Assembly (NCBI GenBank): GCA_002255575.1
Contig: NCAT01000014.1
Location: forward strand, 1 to 64,000
Length of the DNA stretch: 64,000 nt
Source: Acidocella sp. 20-57-95
GTDB taxonomy: Bacteria; Pseudomonadota; Alphaproteobacteria; Acetobacterales; Acetobacteraceae
Direction: 5' to 3'
Of this stretch, positions 25,511-33,582 are shown one piece after another (positions within the stretch are counted from its first letter, which is position 1; every line of letters starts with the position of its first letter). A program made the position numbers and the translations under genes. The notes under the pieces are model-generated. The model was not told the origin of the DNA. It was given only the letters and a program-made list of their open reading frames with translations, and did not search any database.

Positions 25511-25798
25511 ATGTGCGATAATAGCGCGATCATTACCCGCGATGTGGGCATTATTAACCGCCGCGGCCTGCACGCGCGTGCGGCGGCGAAACTGGTGACA
25601 TTGGCGGAGCGTTTTTCCGCTGCCGTGGATGTTGCGAAGGATGGGCAATCGGTTTCCGCCCGCTCGATTATGGGCCTGATGATGCTCGGTGCCGCCCCCG
25701 GCAGCACCGTGACCCTCAGCGCCGAAGGCTTCGATGCCAAGGAAGCTTTGGATGCCATCGCCGCGTTAATCGAGGCCGGCTTCCATGAAACCGACTGA
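25511..25798 (+). CDS. ptsH: phosphocarrier protein HPr
   Basis: 95 residues from ATG 25511. The N-terminal catalytic His lies in NRRGLHARAAAKLV and the regulatory Ser, target of HprK, in SARSIMGLMMLGA. It passes phosphate from EI to EIIA. Eight bases separate it from the EIIA gene and its end overlaps the EI gene by 14 bp, so the three are tightly coupled. Confidence 0.95.
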   Translation: MCDNSAIITRDVGIINRRGLHARAAAKLVTLAERFSAAVDVAKDGQSVSARSIMGLMMLGAAPGSTVTLSAEGFDAKEALDAIAALIEAGFHETD

Positions 25799-27566
25799 AA
25801 CGACCCCGCGCCCGCGCCGGGAGTTAAAATTTTCCGGCCACCCGATCGCGCCCGGTATCGGGATCGGGCCGGTTTATGAAGCGGCTGAGCCGGTTCTCAC
25901 CATCACCCATAAAAAAATCGCGGCAGCCGACATCGCGGCGGAAACCGCGCGGCTGGAAGATGCGATTTCGCTCTCCCGCAAGCAGCTTATTAAGCTGAAA
26001 ACCAAGCTCGCCAGCCTGCCCGAGCAAAGCCAGACCGAGATTGACCCGCTGATTGATGCGTATCTGCATATGCTCGGCAATTCCCGGCTGGTGCGTGGCG
26101 CGAGGCTGCGCATTCGTGACAAGCTGATCAGCCCGGAAGCTGCGGTGATGGAAGAGGCCGACGCGCAGGCGGACGCGATTCTCACCCTCACCGGACCAGA
26201 TAAAGCCGGGCGCGTGCGGCGGGCCGAAGAAGTGCGGGAAATTGCCCGGCGGATTTTACGCAATCTCACGCGGCTGCCGTTTCGTAATTTCACCAATATC
26301 AAATCTGGCAGTATTCTCGCGGCTGAATCGCTCCGCCCCGCTGATGCGGCATTAATTCAGCCAACCAACTTTGCCGGCATTATCACGGCTGAAGGTGGTG
26401 CTGATGGCCATACCGCCGTGATGCTGCGTGCCCTTGGCTTGCCCGCTGTGCTGGGGGCTACCGGCGTGCTGGAAGCCGCCAAGCCCGGCACCATGGCGAT
26501 TATTGATGGTGAAGCGGGGGAGATTATCCTCAACCCTACCGCCCGCAGCCTGGCCGCCGCACAAGCACGCCTGGCCGAACGCGCACGCTCATTGCGCGCG
26601 CTGGCCCGCTTGCAAAAAGCCTCCGCCGAAACCACCGACCATGTGCCGGTAGATTTGCAAGCGAACCTGGAATTGCCCTTTGAGATTCCGATGATCGCGG
26701 AATCCGGCGCGCATGGCATCGGGCTGATGCGCAGCGAATTTATTTTCATGAATCGCGAAACCCTGCCCGATGAAGACACCCAATTCCAAATTTACCGCGA
26801 TATCGTGGAAGCGATGGATGGCGACCCCGTCACCATTCGCGTGCTCGATTGGGGGTCTGATAAGGAAGTTGAAGCGCTCGCCGAATACACACCTGATACT
26901 GCCGAAGCCAACCCCGCACTCGGCTTGCGCGGGATCCGATTATTACTGCGTAACCCTGAGCTTTTGGAAACTCAGTTAGCCGCCATTCTGCGCGCTGCGG
27001 CGCATGGGCCGGTGCGTATCATGATCCCGATGGTGGGGTTCCAATCCGAAATCATCGCCACCTGGGAAATCTACGACCGCGTCTGGCGCCGGCTGAAACG
27101 CCGCAATATCCGGCTGCCTGAAACCCGCCCGCCCTTGGGCATCATGATCGAAACACCCGCCGCCGCGCTGGCCGCCCGGCACCTGGCCAAGCACGCGGAT
27201 TTTTTTGCTATCGGCACCAACGACCTGACCATGTACACGCTGGCCGCCGACCGCAGCCTGCCGGTGGGCAGCAAACTTTACGACCCGCTGGAGCCGACCA
27301 TTCTGCGGCTGATCTATGAAACCGTGGTCGCCGCCACCGCCGCCAAAATCCCGGTCTCACTCTGCGGCGAACTCGCCAGCCGGCCGGAAGCCACCCCGCT
27401 GCTATTTGGTCTTGGCATCCGGCAATTCTCGATGCACGGCAACGCGATTCCGCGCGTTAAAAAAGCCATCCGCGCGGTTAACTCCAAACATTGTCTGCAA
27501 CTCGCCGCCACCGCGCTCGAACTACCCGACGCGGACAGCGTGAGGGCTTTGTTGGCGGGTGGGTGA
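25785..27566 (+). CDS. ptsI: PTS enzyme I (phosphoenolpyruvate-protein phosphotransferase)
   Basis: 593 residues. Residues 1-130 form the HPr-binding domain, the phospho-His lies in EGGADGHTAVMLRALGLPAV, and the PEP-binding TIM barrel is in the second half: GIGLMRSEFIF, RVLDWGSDKE, GLRGIRLLL, MIETPAAAL, FFAIGTNDLTMYTLA and the catalytic Cys in PVSLCGELA. There is no N-terminal GAF domain, so it is EI and not the nitrogen-type PtsP. It takes phosphate from PEP and passes it to HPr. Last gene of the hprK-rapZ-EIIA-HPr-EI operon. Confidence 0.95.
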   Translation: MKPTETTPRPRRELKFSGHPIAPGIGIGPVYEAAEPVLTITHKKIAAADIAAETARLEDAISLSRKQLIKLKTKLASLPEQSQTEIDPLIDAYLHMLGNSRLVRGARLRIRDKLISPEAAVMEEADAQADAILTLTGPDKAGRVRRAEEVREIARRILRNLTRLPFRNFTNIKSGSILAAESLRPADAALIQPTNFAGIITAEGGADGHTAVMLRALGLPAVLGATGVLEAAKPGTMAIIDGEAGEIILNPTARSLAAAQARLAERARSLRALARLQKASAETTDHVPVDLQANLELPFEIPMIAESGAHGIGLMRSEFIFMNRETLPDEDTQFQIYRDIVEAMDGDPVTIRVLDWGSDKEVEALAEYTPDTAEANPALGLRGIRLLLRNPELLETQLAAILRAAAHGPVRIMIPMVGFQSEIIATWEIYDRVWRRLKRRNIRLPETRPPLGIMIETPAAALAARHLAKHADFFAIGTNDLTMYTLAADRSLPVGSKLYDPLEPTILRLIYETVVAATAAKIPVSLCGELASRPEATPLLFGLGIRQFSMHGNAIPRVKKAIRAVNSKHCLQLAATALELPDADSVRALLAGG

Positions 27567-27629
27567 GGGGCTAGCCCTTCATGGGGTTCGGGGGAAACGC
27601 CCTGATCTCACGTCACGCCTCACCACCGC

Positions 27630-28382
27630 TTAGACAGCCGTAAAACCGTTATCGACGAGCAGTTCGGTGCCGTTGACGAAGCTGGCATCATCCGAGGCGA
27701 GGAACAAAGCGGCTTGGGCAACTTCCTCGGGCTTGCACATGCGGCCTTGCTGGGTGGCGATGGCTTCCGGAGAGGCGTCGATCCCGAGGGCTTGCAGTTG
27801 TTTGACCTCGTTCAGGCCGTGCGGGGTGGCGATGAAGCCGGGGGAGACGGCGTTGCAGCGGATATTTTGGTCGCGGAATTCCACGGCGATGGAACGGGCG
27901 AACATCAGGCAGGCGGCTTTGGAGGTATTATAGATCACTTCCATAGGTGTGGCGGCGGAGGCGGAGATGGAAGCGGTGCAGACGATCGCGCCGCCGCCCT
28001 GGGTGAGCATGCCGGGCAGGACCGCCTTGGTGACCAGGAACATGGATTTGACATTGACCGCCATCAGCCAGTCCCAGTCGGTTTCGGTACATTCCAGGAA
28101 CGGTTTGATGATGATGGTGCCGGCATGGTTGAACAGCACATTGGCAGGGCCGTTGGCGGCGGCAAGCTTGGCGACGGCGGCGGTGACCTGGGCGGCGTCC
28201 GCCACATCGGCTTGCGCGAAGGGAATGTTCAGCTCGGCGGCGAGGGCTTCGCCCAATGCGGCGTTGCGGTCGATGATGCCGACTTTCGCACCTTCCTGGT
28301 GAAATAATCGGACAGCGGCGGCACCGCAGCCGCTGGCGCCGCCGGTGATGATGGCGGTTTTACCCGCGAGGCGTTGGCCCAT
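27630..28382 (-). CDS. short-chain dehydrogenase/reductase
   Basis: 250 residues, classical SDR. The NAD(P) motif is TAIITGGASGCGAAAVRLFH (TGxxxGxG), followed by the acidic residue in KVGIIDRN, which favours NAD(H). NHAGT corresponds to the NNAG motif, and the active site is Ser in CTASISAS with YNTSKAA (YxxxK). The C-terminus (SDDASFVNGTELLVDNGFTA) is normal. The substrate cannot be told. It is a single gene, convergent with ptsI. Confidence 0.9.
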   Translation of the reverse strand: MGQRLAGKTAIITGGASGCGAAAVRLFHQEGAKVGIIDRNAALGEALAAELNIPFAQADVADAAQVTAAVAKLAAANGPANVLFNHAGTIIIKPFLECTETDWDWLMAVNVKSMFLVTKAVLPGMLTQGGGAIVCTASISASAATPMEVIYNTSKAACLMFARSIAVEFRDQNIRCNAVSPGFIATPHGLNEVKQLQALGIDASPEAIATQQGRMCKPEEVAQAALFLASDDASFVNGTELLVDNGFTAV

Positions 28383-28474
28383 GTTTCTTCTCCGTTGAAA
28401 ATAATAACCTGAGAGAAGCGCAACCCACGTTTGAAGGCAAGGCGTGGCGGTAGGGTTTTATCGCGTCAGGCTGG

Positions 28475-30403
28475 CTAATTTGTCGGTTTTAGCAACTTGA
28501 TCGCGGCTTTAACGTCATACGCGCAGGTGGCGAGTGTGGCGGTGGCTTGGTTTTCTGTAACGCCGGCGATGGCGGCGGTGATGCGGGCGGCCCGGCGGCG
28601 GAGTTTTTCGTTGCTGGCGCGCACATCGACCATGTAGGGGCCATAGGTTTTGCCCAATTTGATCATGATGGTGGACGATAAAATATTCAGCGCGATTTTC
28701 TGGGTGGTGCCGGCGGAAAGCCGCGTGGAGCCTGCGATGATTTCCGGGCCGGAATTAATCTCAACGGCGATCTGCGCGGCGGCCGCGATGGCTGTGTTGA
28801 CGTTGTTGACGATAGCACCGGTCAGCCCGCCCAACGCCTGAGCATGTTCAATCGCCGCCAAAGTGAAGGGCGTGGCACCCGAGGCCGCAATGCCGATCAG
28901 CGCGTCGGCAGCGGAAAATGCCTCGGCGTTCAAGGCGGCGATGGCGGCCTCGCGGTTATCCTCCGCACCTTCCGCCGCGCGCAAAAAGGCCATGTCGCCA
29001 CCGGCCAGCAATGGAATGATGACGCCCTCAGAAATTCCGAATGTCGGGCCGCATTCCACCGCATCGAGCAGAGCCAACCGGCCGGAGGTTCCGGCCCCCG
29101 CGTAGAATAATCGCCCGCCTTTGGCGAGTTTGGCAGCCACGGCTTGCGCCAGTTCAGCTAGTTTGGGGGCGGCAAAAGCAAGGGCGGTTTGGGCGGCGCG
29201 TTCCTGGGCAAGGAAGGTTTCCACAATCTGTAATGCGGGGCGGCCTTCCAGCCCCACCAGGTCGGTGCGCACGGTTTCGGTGCCGCGGGGTTTGGCACTG
29301 GGTAATGCGGTGACGCCTGCTTGCCACACTTGCTGAACATTAAATTGCGTGTCCCACCAGACCAGGTCGGCGCGGGCCTCGGTTGCGATGACGCCACGGT
29401 CGGTAAGGCCCAAAGCGGCAGCGGGGCGGGCGGTGGCGGCGGCGAGCGCAGTTGCGGGCGGGATGCCAAAGCTGATCAGGCGGCGCAAACCCTCATCCAG
29501 AGTAATCCCGGCACCTGCGATGGTCCCATCGGTGCGGCGGCCTAAGCCGTCCTCGCCCAATATCGCCGGGGCACCGCCAAATGCCCCGGTTGCGCCGGGT
29601 GCCAGCCCGGCGATGCGGATGGAATCAGTCACCGCAATGGCGCGTGGGCAGGCGGCGAAGGCCAGGGCCAGGATGGCCGGGTCAACATGCAGCCCGTCGG
29701 TGATCAGGCAGGGGGAGAGGCGTGGGTCGGTCAGGGCGATGCCGGGGGCGGCTGGTTCGCGGTGGCCCAAGGGGGATTGCGCGTTAAAGACATGGGTGAC
29801 GAGTGTGGCCCCGGCCGCAGCGGCAGCGCGCATCTGCGCGGCGGTGGCTTCGGTATGGCCGAGCGAGACCAGCACACCTTTTGCGAGGAATTTTTCAATG
29901 GCGCCAAGCGCACCCGGTTGTTCTGGGGCGAGCGTGACAATTTTTAAGCCGGGGCAGTCCAGCAGCAGGTCGGCATCTGGGGGTAGCAACCAATCAAGCC
30001 GGTGCGCACCGCGCTTGGTGGGGGCCAGAAACGGGCCTTCGATATGCACGCCGAGAATGCTGCCATGCGTGGCCATGGCATCTGCGATTCGGCGTGCCGC
30101 TTCATGCAGGGTGCTTAAGGGCGCGGTTATGATGGTGGGCAGCACAGAGGTCACGCCGCAGGCGGCCAGCTTGGCCATCACAAACGTGAAGTCATCTGGG
30201 CTGGCGGCGGCAAAATCCACACCGAAGGCGCCGTTATTATGGATATCAATCAGGCCCGGCGAGAGGATGCCGTGGTTGAGGGCAACATCCACCTGCGGCG
30301 GAATCTGACGGAAAATCTCGGTAATCCGGCCGTCTTGCACAGCCACGGCACCGGGGCCGGTGAACGCACCATCGATGAACAGACATGGCGCGGAGATGAT
30401 CAT
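28475..30403 (-). CDS. fused GlcNAc-6-phosphate deacetylase and MurNAc-6-phosphate etherase
   Basis: 642 residues with two complete enzymes. Residues 1 to about 370 are NagA-like: GLIDIHNNGAFGVDF, GVHIEGPFLAPTKRGAH, THVFNAQSPLGHREP, ITDGLHVDP and AVTDSIRIAG. Residues about 385-642 are MurQ-like: the SIS sugar-phosphate domain with FYAGAGTSGRLALLDAVECG, IGIAASGATPFTLAAI and STRLSAGTTQKIALNILS. MurQ cleaves the lactyl ether of MurNAc-6-phosphate to GlcNAc-6-phosphate; NagA then removes acetate. The fusion thus joins two consecutive steps of cell-wall recycling. The joining segment has no visible stop or frame change. Confidence 0.9.
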   Translation of the reverse strand: MIISAPCLFIDGAFTGPGAVAVQDGRITEIFRQIPPQVDVALNHGILSPGLIDIHNNGAFGVDFAAASPDDFTFVMAKLAACGVTSVLPTIITAPLSTLHEAARRIADAMATHGSILGVHIEGPFLAPTKRGAHRLDWLLPPDADLLLDCPGLKIVTLAPEQPGALGAIEKFLAKGVLVSLGHTEATAAQMRAAAAAGATLVTHVFNAQSPLGHREPAAPGIALTDPRLSPCLITDGLHVDPAILALAFAACPRAIAVTDSIRIAGLAPGATGAFGGAPAILGEDGLGRRTDGTIAGAGITLDEGLRRLISFGIPPATALAAATARPAAALGLTDRGVIATEARADLVWWDTQFNVQQVWQAGVTALPSAKPRGTETVRTDLVGLEGRPALQIVETFLAQERAAQTALAFAAPKLAELAQAVAAKLAKGGRLFYAGAGTSGRLALLDAVECGPTFGISEGVIIPLLAGGDMAFLRAAEGAEDNREAAIAALNAEAFSAADALIGIAASGATPFTLAAIEHAQALGGLTGAIVNNVNTAIAAAAQIAVEINSGPEIIAGSTRLSAGTTQKIALNILSSTIMIKLGKTYGPYMVDVRASNEKLRRRAARITAAIAGVTENQATATLATCAYDVKAAIKLLKPTN

Positions 30404-30419
30404 GGGGTCCTGGAATGGC

Positions 30420-30494
30420 TGGTGCCGGATGAGGGATTTGAACCCCCGACCTTCGGTTTACAAAACCGCTGCACTACCACTGTGCTAATCCGGC
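30420..30494 (-). tRNA. tRNA-Thr (anticodon TGT)
   Basis: Cloverleaf on the minus strand: acceptor GCCGGAT/ATCCGGC, D-arm AGCACAGTGGTAGTGC, anticodon loop TTTGTAA, T-arm GGTTCAAATCC and encoded CCA. It lies 17 bp upstream of the NagA-MurQ start on the same strand. Confidence 0.95.
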
Positions 30495-30606
30495 GATGGC
30501 GGGTGATTAACATAACTTGATGAGAGTGCCACCCCTTGATTCGCTGCGCCAGCCCGGTCTATAGGCTGCCCTCCGGTTCGCCCCTTTGGCGCACCGCCCG
30601 GTTTAA

Positions 30607-30682
30607 GGGGCTATAGCTCAATTGGTAGAGCGCCTGCATGGCATGCAGGAGGTCAGCGGTTCGATTCCGCTTAGCTCCACCA
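30607..30682 (+). tRNA. tRNA-Ala (anticodon GGC)
   Basis: Starts GGGGCTATAGCTCAATTGGT, anticodon stem CCTGC/GCAGG with loop ATGGCAT, T-arm GGTTCGATTCC, 3' acceptor strand TAGCTCC and encoded ACCA. It stands alone on the plus strand between minus-strand genes. Confidence 0.95.
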
Positions 30683-30804
30683 AACTTTTTTCAAAACTTA
30701 GTTTCGCAGTTGCGATCCTCCGGTTCATCGCCGGTCTCGCCAGCATCCGCACGGCGGCTTGGCCCGCTTTCAGCTATCACGCAGCCCGGCAGGACCCTTT
30801 GGTC

Positions 30805-31479
30805 TCACCCAACGCCAACACAACCCATAATATCGCTGAGTTGCCCAATCAGGGTGGGGGCGGTGCTGAAGGATAGGTTGAAGGCGGCCGAGCCGATGGT
30901 GAAGGCGTTGGCACCAGCGGCCTGTAGGGCGTTGATGCGGGCTTGGCTGTTGATGTCACCGGCGACGATGAGGCTTGGGGTGGTGCCAAGGGCGCGGCGG
31001 GCGGCTTGGACCAAAGCGATGGGGTCGGAATCGGTGGCGCGATAGGCCAGCAGATCGACCCCGGCGCAGCCTTGCTGCACGAAGCCTGTGGTGTGGGCAT
31101 GAATATCATCAGGCGTGCCGCCCAGTTTGGTGGGGTGGCCGGTAGGGTGGCCCGGGAACGGGTAGTAGGTGATGTTGGTGTTTTTGAGGATGGCGAGTGT
31201 TTCGGCCACCTGGGTGCCACCAAGCAGGCGGTTCACACCGATTTCTACCGCCATGCGGGCGGAGTTGAGGGCAGCCTGCGGCGAGGTCGCGACCACTTCG
31301 AGATAGCTGGTGGCGCCGCTGGCTTGAATTTTCTGGTTGAGGGTCCGCAAAGTTTCAAGCTCAGCACCGATATCTTTAAAGCCGATATGTTGCAGCTTTA
31401 ATGGCGCGATGGTGTCGATGACCTCAAGGCAGTTCGGGATGGTACGATCATCCCGGGTGAGCATGAAAATAAAATCCAT
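30805..31479 (-). CDS. TIM-barrel protein of unknown function
   Basis: 224 residues from ATG 31479, 13 bp after the ligase gene. Repeating beta-alpha units ending in short polar loops are visible: HIGFKDIGAE, YLEVVATSPQAALNS, GVNRLLGGTQ, ITYYPFPGHPTGHPTKLGG, GVDLLAYRATDSDP, SLIVAGDINSQ and GANAFTIGSAAF. This is the layout of a HisA/KDPG-aldolase-like phosphate-binding barrel; GDI...IGSAAF matches a C-terminal phosphate site. I cannot name a reaction. It is the last gene of the four-gene operon with the ligase, the amidotransferase and the molybdenum enzyme. Confidence 0.7.
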   Translation of the reverse strand: MDFIFMLTRDDRTIPNCLEVIDTIAPLKLQHIGFKDIGAELETLRTLNQKIQASGATSYLEVVATSPQAALNSARMAVEIGVNRLLGGTQVAETLAILKNTNITYYPFPGHPTGHPTKLGGTPDDIHAHTTGFVQQGCAGVDLLAYRATDSDPIALVQAARRALGTTPSLIVAGDINSQARINALQAAGANAFTIGSAAFNLSFSTAPTLIGQLSDIMGCVGVG

Positions 31480-31492
31480 CAGGCGTGGATGA

Positions 31493-32842
31493 TCAGTAGA
31501 GGTCGAAATATTCGTTGGTCTCGGCGGCGGGAATATCATCGCGTAGCCGCAGAATCTCGGCGGTTTTCACTTTTTGGAAAACATTCACAAACTCAGACCC
31601 CAGCATATGGGTGAAGGCGGTATCGGCCTGTAGCGCTGCCAGTGCTTCATGCATTTCGGTGGGCAGCTTGGTGAAGCTGTCATCATTTTCTTTCAAGCCG
31701 GCGCGTTCCGGTGCCAGTTGGGATTCGTTTTGAATCCCAAGCAGCCCGGCGGCGATGGTGGCAGCGGCGGTGAGATACGGGTTGGAGAGTGCCGAGGGGA
31801 CCCGCACTTCCAAATGCTGGCGCTTATCCTTGCTGGCTTTGATGCGCACGGATGCAGAACGATCTTCCACGCCCCAGGAGACATTGGACGGGGCAAACAT
31901 ATGCGGGCGGATGCGGCGGTAGCAATTCGGGGTTGGGTTCCAAATGGCCTGTGCGGCGGCGGCGTGTTCCAAAATGCCCGCAGTGAATTGCTTCATCAGC
32001 AGGCTCATGCCGTCTTTGTCGGATTTATCGAGAAACACATTCTCGCCGGTGGCGAGACTATAAAGCGAGATATGAAAATGCGAGCAGGAGCCAGCAAGTC
32101 CTTTATACGGCTTGGTCATGAAGGTGGCGATCAGCCCTTCGGTGTGCAGAAATTCCTTGACCGTATTCTTGAACACAAAGGCGCGGTCGGCCGCTTTGAT
32201 ACCATCAGCGGCGGCAAAATTGAGCTCCCACTGGCTGGGGCCATATTCGCCATTGGCGGTGATCATATCAACACCGCTCGCATCCAGCACGCGCATGAGT
32301 TTATCGAGTGCTGGGTGCTGGTGAATGAGCGATGTGACGAAAATCGGGTTGCCTTGATAGAGCGGCTGACGGGTAGCGGCATCGACCACGTAAAATTCGT
32401 ATTCATGGCCCATTTTCACGCCATAGCCCATGGCCGCCGCAGTGCTGAGCAGGGTCTTGAGTACGGTGCGCGGCGCCGCCGGCTGCGGGCGGCCATCATA
32501 CCATTTGGTGTCGCAAATCACCCGCGCGGTGTTGGCCAGCCACGGCACGTTGGTGACGGTGTCGGGGTCTGGCACCATTAAGCAATCAGCGAAATTAATA
32601 TCCTCGTTATAGCCCGTGCCCTGAATGGGGGTGGAGGCGCTATCGAGTGTGACGGCGCCGCCATAAAGGTTCAGCCCGTTTAACGTATAACTTTCCACAT
32701 GGTTCATCGGCACGGTCTTGCCGCGCGACAGGCCCGCGAGGTCCGGCAGTTCAAAACGCACATATTCCACCGAGTTTTCGCGCAAATTCTGCGCGAATGT
32801 GGCGGCGGTGTCCGGCGTATGGTGGAAATAGGCTGACGACAT
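31493..32842 (-). CDS. glutamine synthetase family ligase (not the housekeeping GlnA)
   Basis: 449 residues from ATG 32842 (AAGGGAG upstream); the longer open frame upstream is only a shadow of the amidotransferase gene. It has the GS active-site set: GHEYEFYVVD (E-x-E), NGEYGPSQWELNF, SHFHISLY, FAPSNVSWGVEDRSASVRI, and HLEVRVPSALSNPYLTAAA. The adenylylation-loop Tyr of GSI-beta is not visible. It is about 25 residues shorter than GlnA at 45487 and only distantly similar. Such paralogues often make gamma-glutamyl amides (PuuA- or GlnT-like). The adjacent glutamine amidotransferase would fit a gamma-glutamylation route, but the substrate is unknown. Confidence 0.85.
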   Translation of the reverse strand: MSSAYFHHTPDTAATFAQNLRENSVEYVRFELPDLAGLSRGKTVPMNHVESYTLNGLNLYGGAVTLDSASTPIQGTGYNEDINFADCLMVPDPDTVTNVPWLANTARVICDTKWYDGRPQPAAPRTVLKTLLSTAAAMGYGVKMGHEYEFYVVDAATRQPLYQGNPIFVTSLIHQHPALDKLMRVLDASGVDMITANGEYGPSQWELNFAAADGIKAADRAFVFKNTVKEFLHTEGLIATFMTKPYKGLAGSCSHFHISLYSLATGENVFLDKSDKDGMSLLMKQFTAGILEHAAAAQAIWNPTPNCYRRIRPHMFAPSNVSWGVEDRSASVRIKASKDKRQHLEVRVPSALSNPYLTAAATIAAGLLGIQNESQLAPERAGLKENDDSFTKLPTEMHEALAALQADTAFTHMLGSEFVNVFQKVKTAEILRLRDDIPAAETNEYFDLY

Positions 32843-32853
32843 TGCGGGCTCCC

Positions 32854-33582
32854 TTAAGCGGCGTTCCTGGCGCGGATTGTTGCGGCGGCGATGTTCAGGA
32901 AATTGCTGAAAATGATCGTAGCGGCACTGTGCAATGCGGCGAAGTTCCGCGCAACGCCTTCCTGTATCACTGGCAGCGCGCCCGGCCCCTTCACCCGCTC
33001 CAGGGCGGCGATATATTGCGGAATCGCGCCCCATTCCGCGGCGGTGCTGTGGGTGAGTTCCATGTGAAATTGCAACCCGTAAGCGTGCGTGCCCAGCGCC
33101 TGTGCCTGGATGGCGCAGCCGGGCGAGGTGGCGATGACGCGGGCGCCCGGCGGTAATTTCGTCACTTCCGCGCCGTGCCATTGGAAACAGGTACATACTT
33201 CGCCAACGCCTTCGAAAATGGGGTCGGGCGAGAGGCTGACTGTGGAGATGCCCACTTCCGGCGGGGCGGTCATGAGCTTGGCTTCACCGCCGCAGGCGGC
33301 CGCCAATAGCTGGTGGCCCAGGCACATGCCCAGATAGGGCCGCCCGGCCCCGACCCATTCACGGATGGCGGCTTTTTCGTCCACCAGCCAGGGATGCGCC
33401 TGCTCTTCCCACACATCCATCGGCCCGCCCATCACCAGCAAGGCATCGTAATCCTCCAAAGGCGGAATCGCTTCGCCTTCATCCAGTTCCACCGCCTCCC
33501 AGGTATGGCCGTAAGCTTGCATCACATCGCGGAAGCTGCCCGGATGTTCCGAGGCGATATGCTGAAACACCAGAATTCTCAT
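32854..33582 (-). CDS. type 1 glutamine amidotransferase
   Basis: 242 residues. GATase class I fold with the nucleophile Cys in YLGMCLGHQLLA and the His/Glu pair in GLQFHMELT. LLVMGGPMDVWEE and EVGISTVSLSP are normal for GMP-synthase-like amidotransferase or gamma-glutamyl hydrolase-like proteins. ATG overlaps the end of the molybdopterin gene by 4 bp (ATGA), and 11 bp separate its stop from the ligase start. Probable work: release of ammonia from, or hydrolysis of, a gamma-glutamyl compound made by the ligase. Confidence 0.88.
   Translation of the reverse strand: MRILVFQHIASEHPGSFRDVMQAYGHTWEAVELDEGEAIPPLEDYDALLVMGGPMDVWEEQAHPWLVDEKAAIREWVGAGRPYLGMCLGHQLLAAACGGEAKLMTAPPEVGISTVSLSPDPIFEGVGEVCTCFQWHGAEVTKLPPGARVIATSPGCAIQAQALGTHAYGLQFHMELTHSTAAEWGAIPQYIAALERVKGPGALPVIQEGVARNFAALHSAATIIFSNFLNIAAATIRARNAA

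Noticed and set aside
27714-28307. 197-codon Gly/Asp-rich frame opposite the SDR gene
   Set aside because: Mirror of a clear SDR with full motifs; composition is typical of antisense to a GC-rich gene.
29349-30308. 319-codon frame opposite the NagA domain
   Set aside because: Antisense to a well-recognised enzyme; Arg/Ser/Pro-rich with no motif.
31649-32581. 310-codon frame opposite the GS-like ligase
   Set aside because: Shadow of the ligase; no family pattern.
32843-33196. N-terminal extension of the GS-like ligase
   Set aside because: The upstream 118 codons are Arg-rich, overlap the amidotransferase in another frame, and the ATG at 32842 has a good ribosome site.
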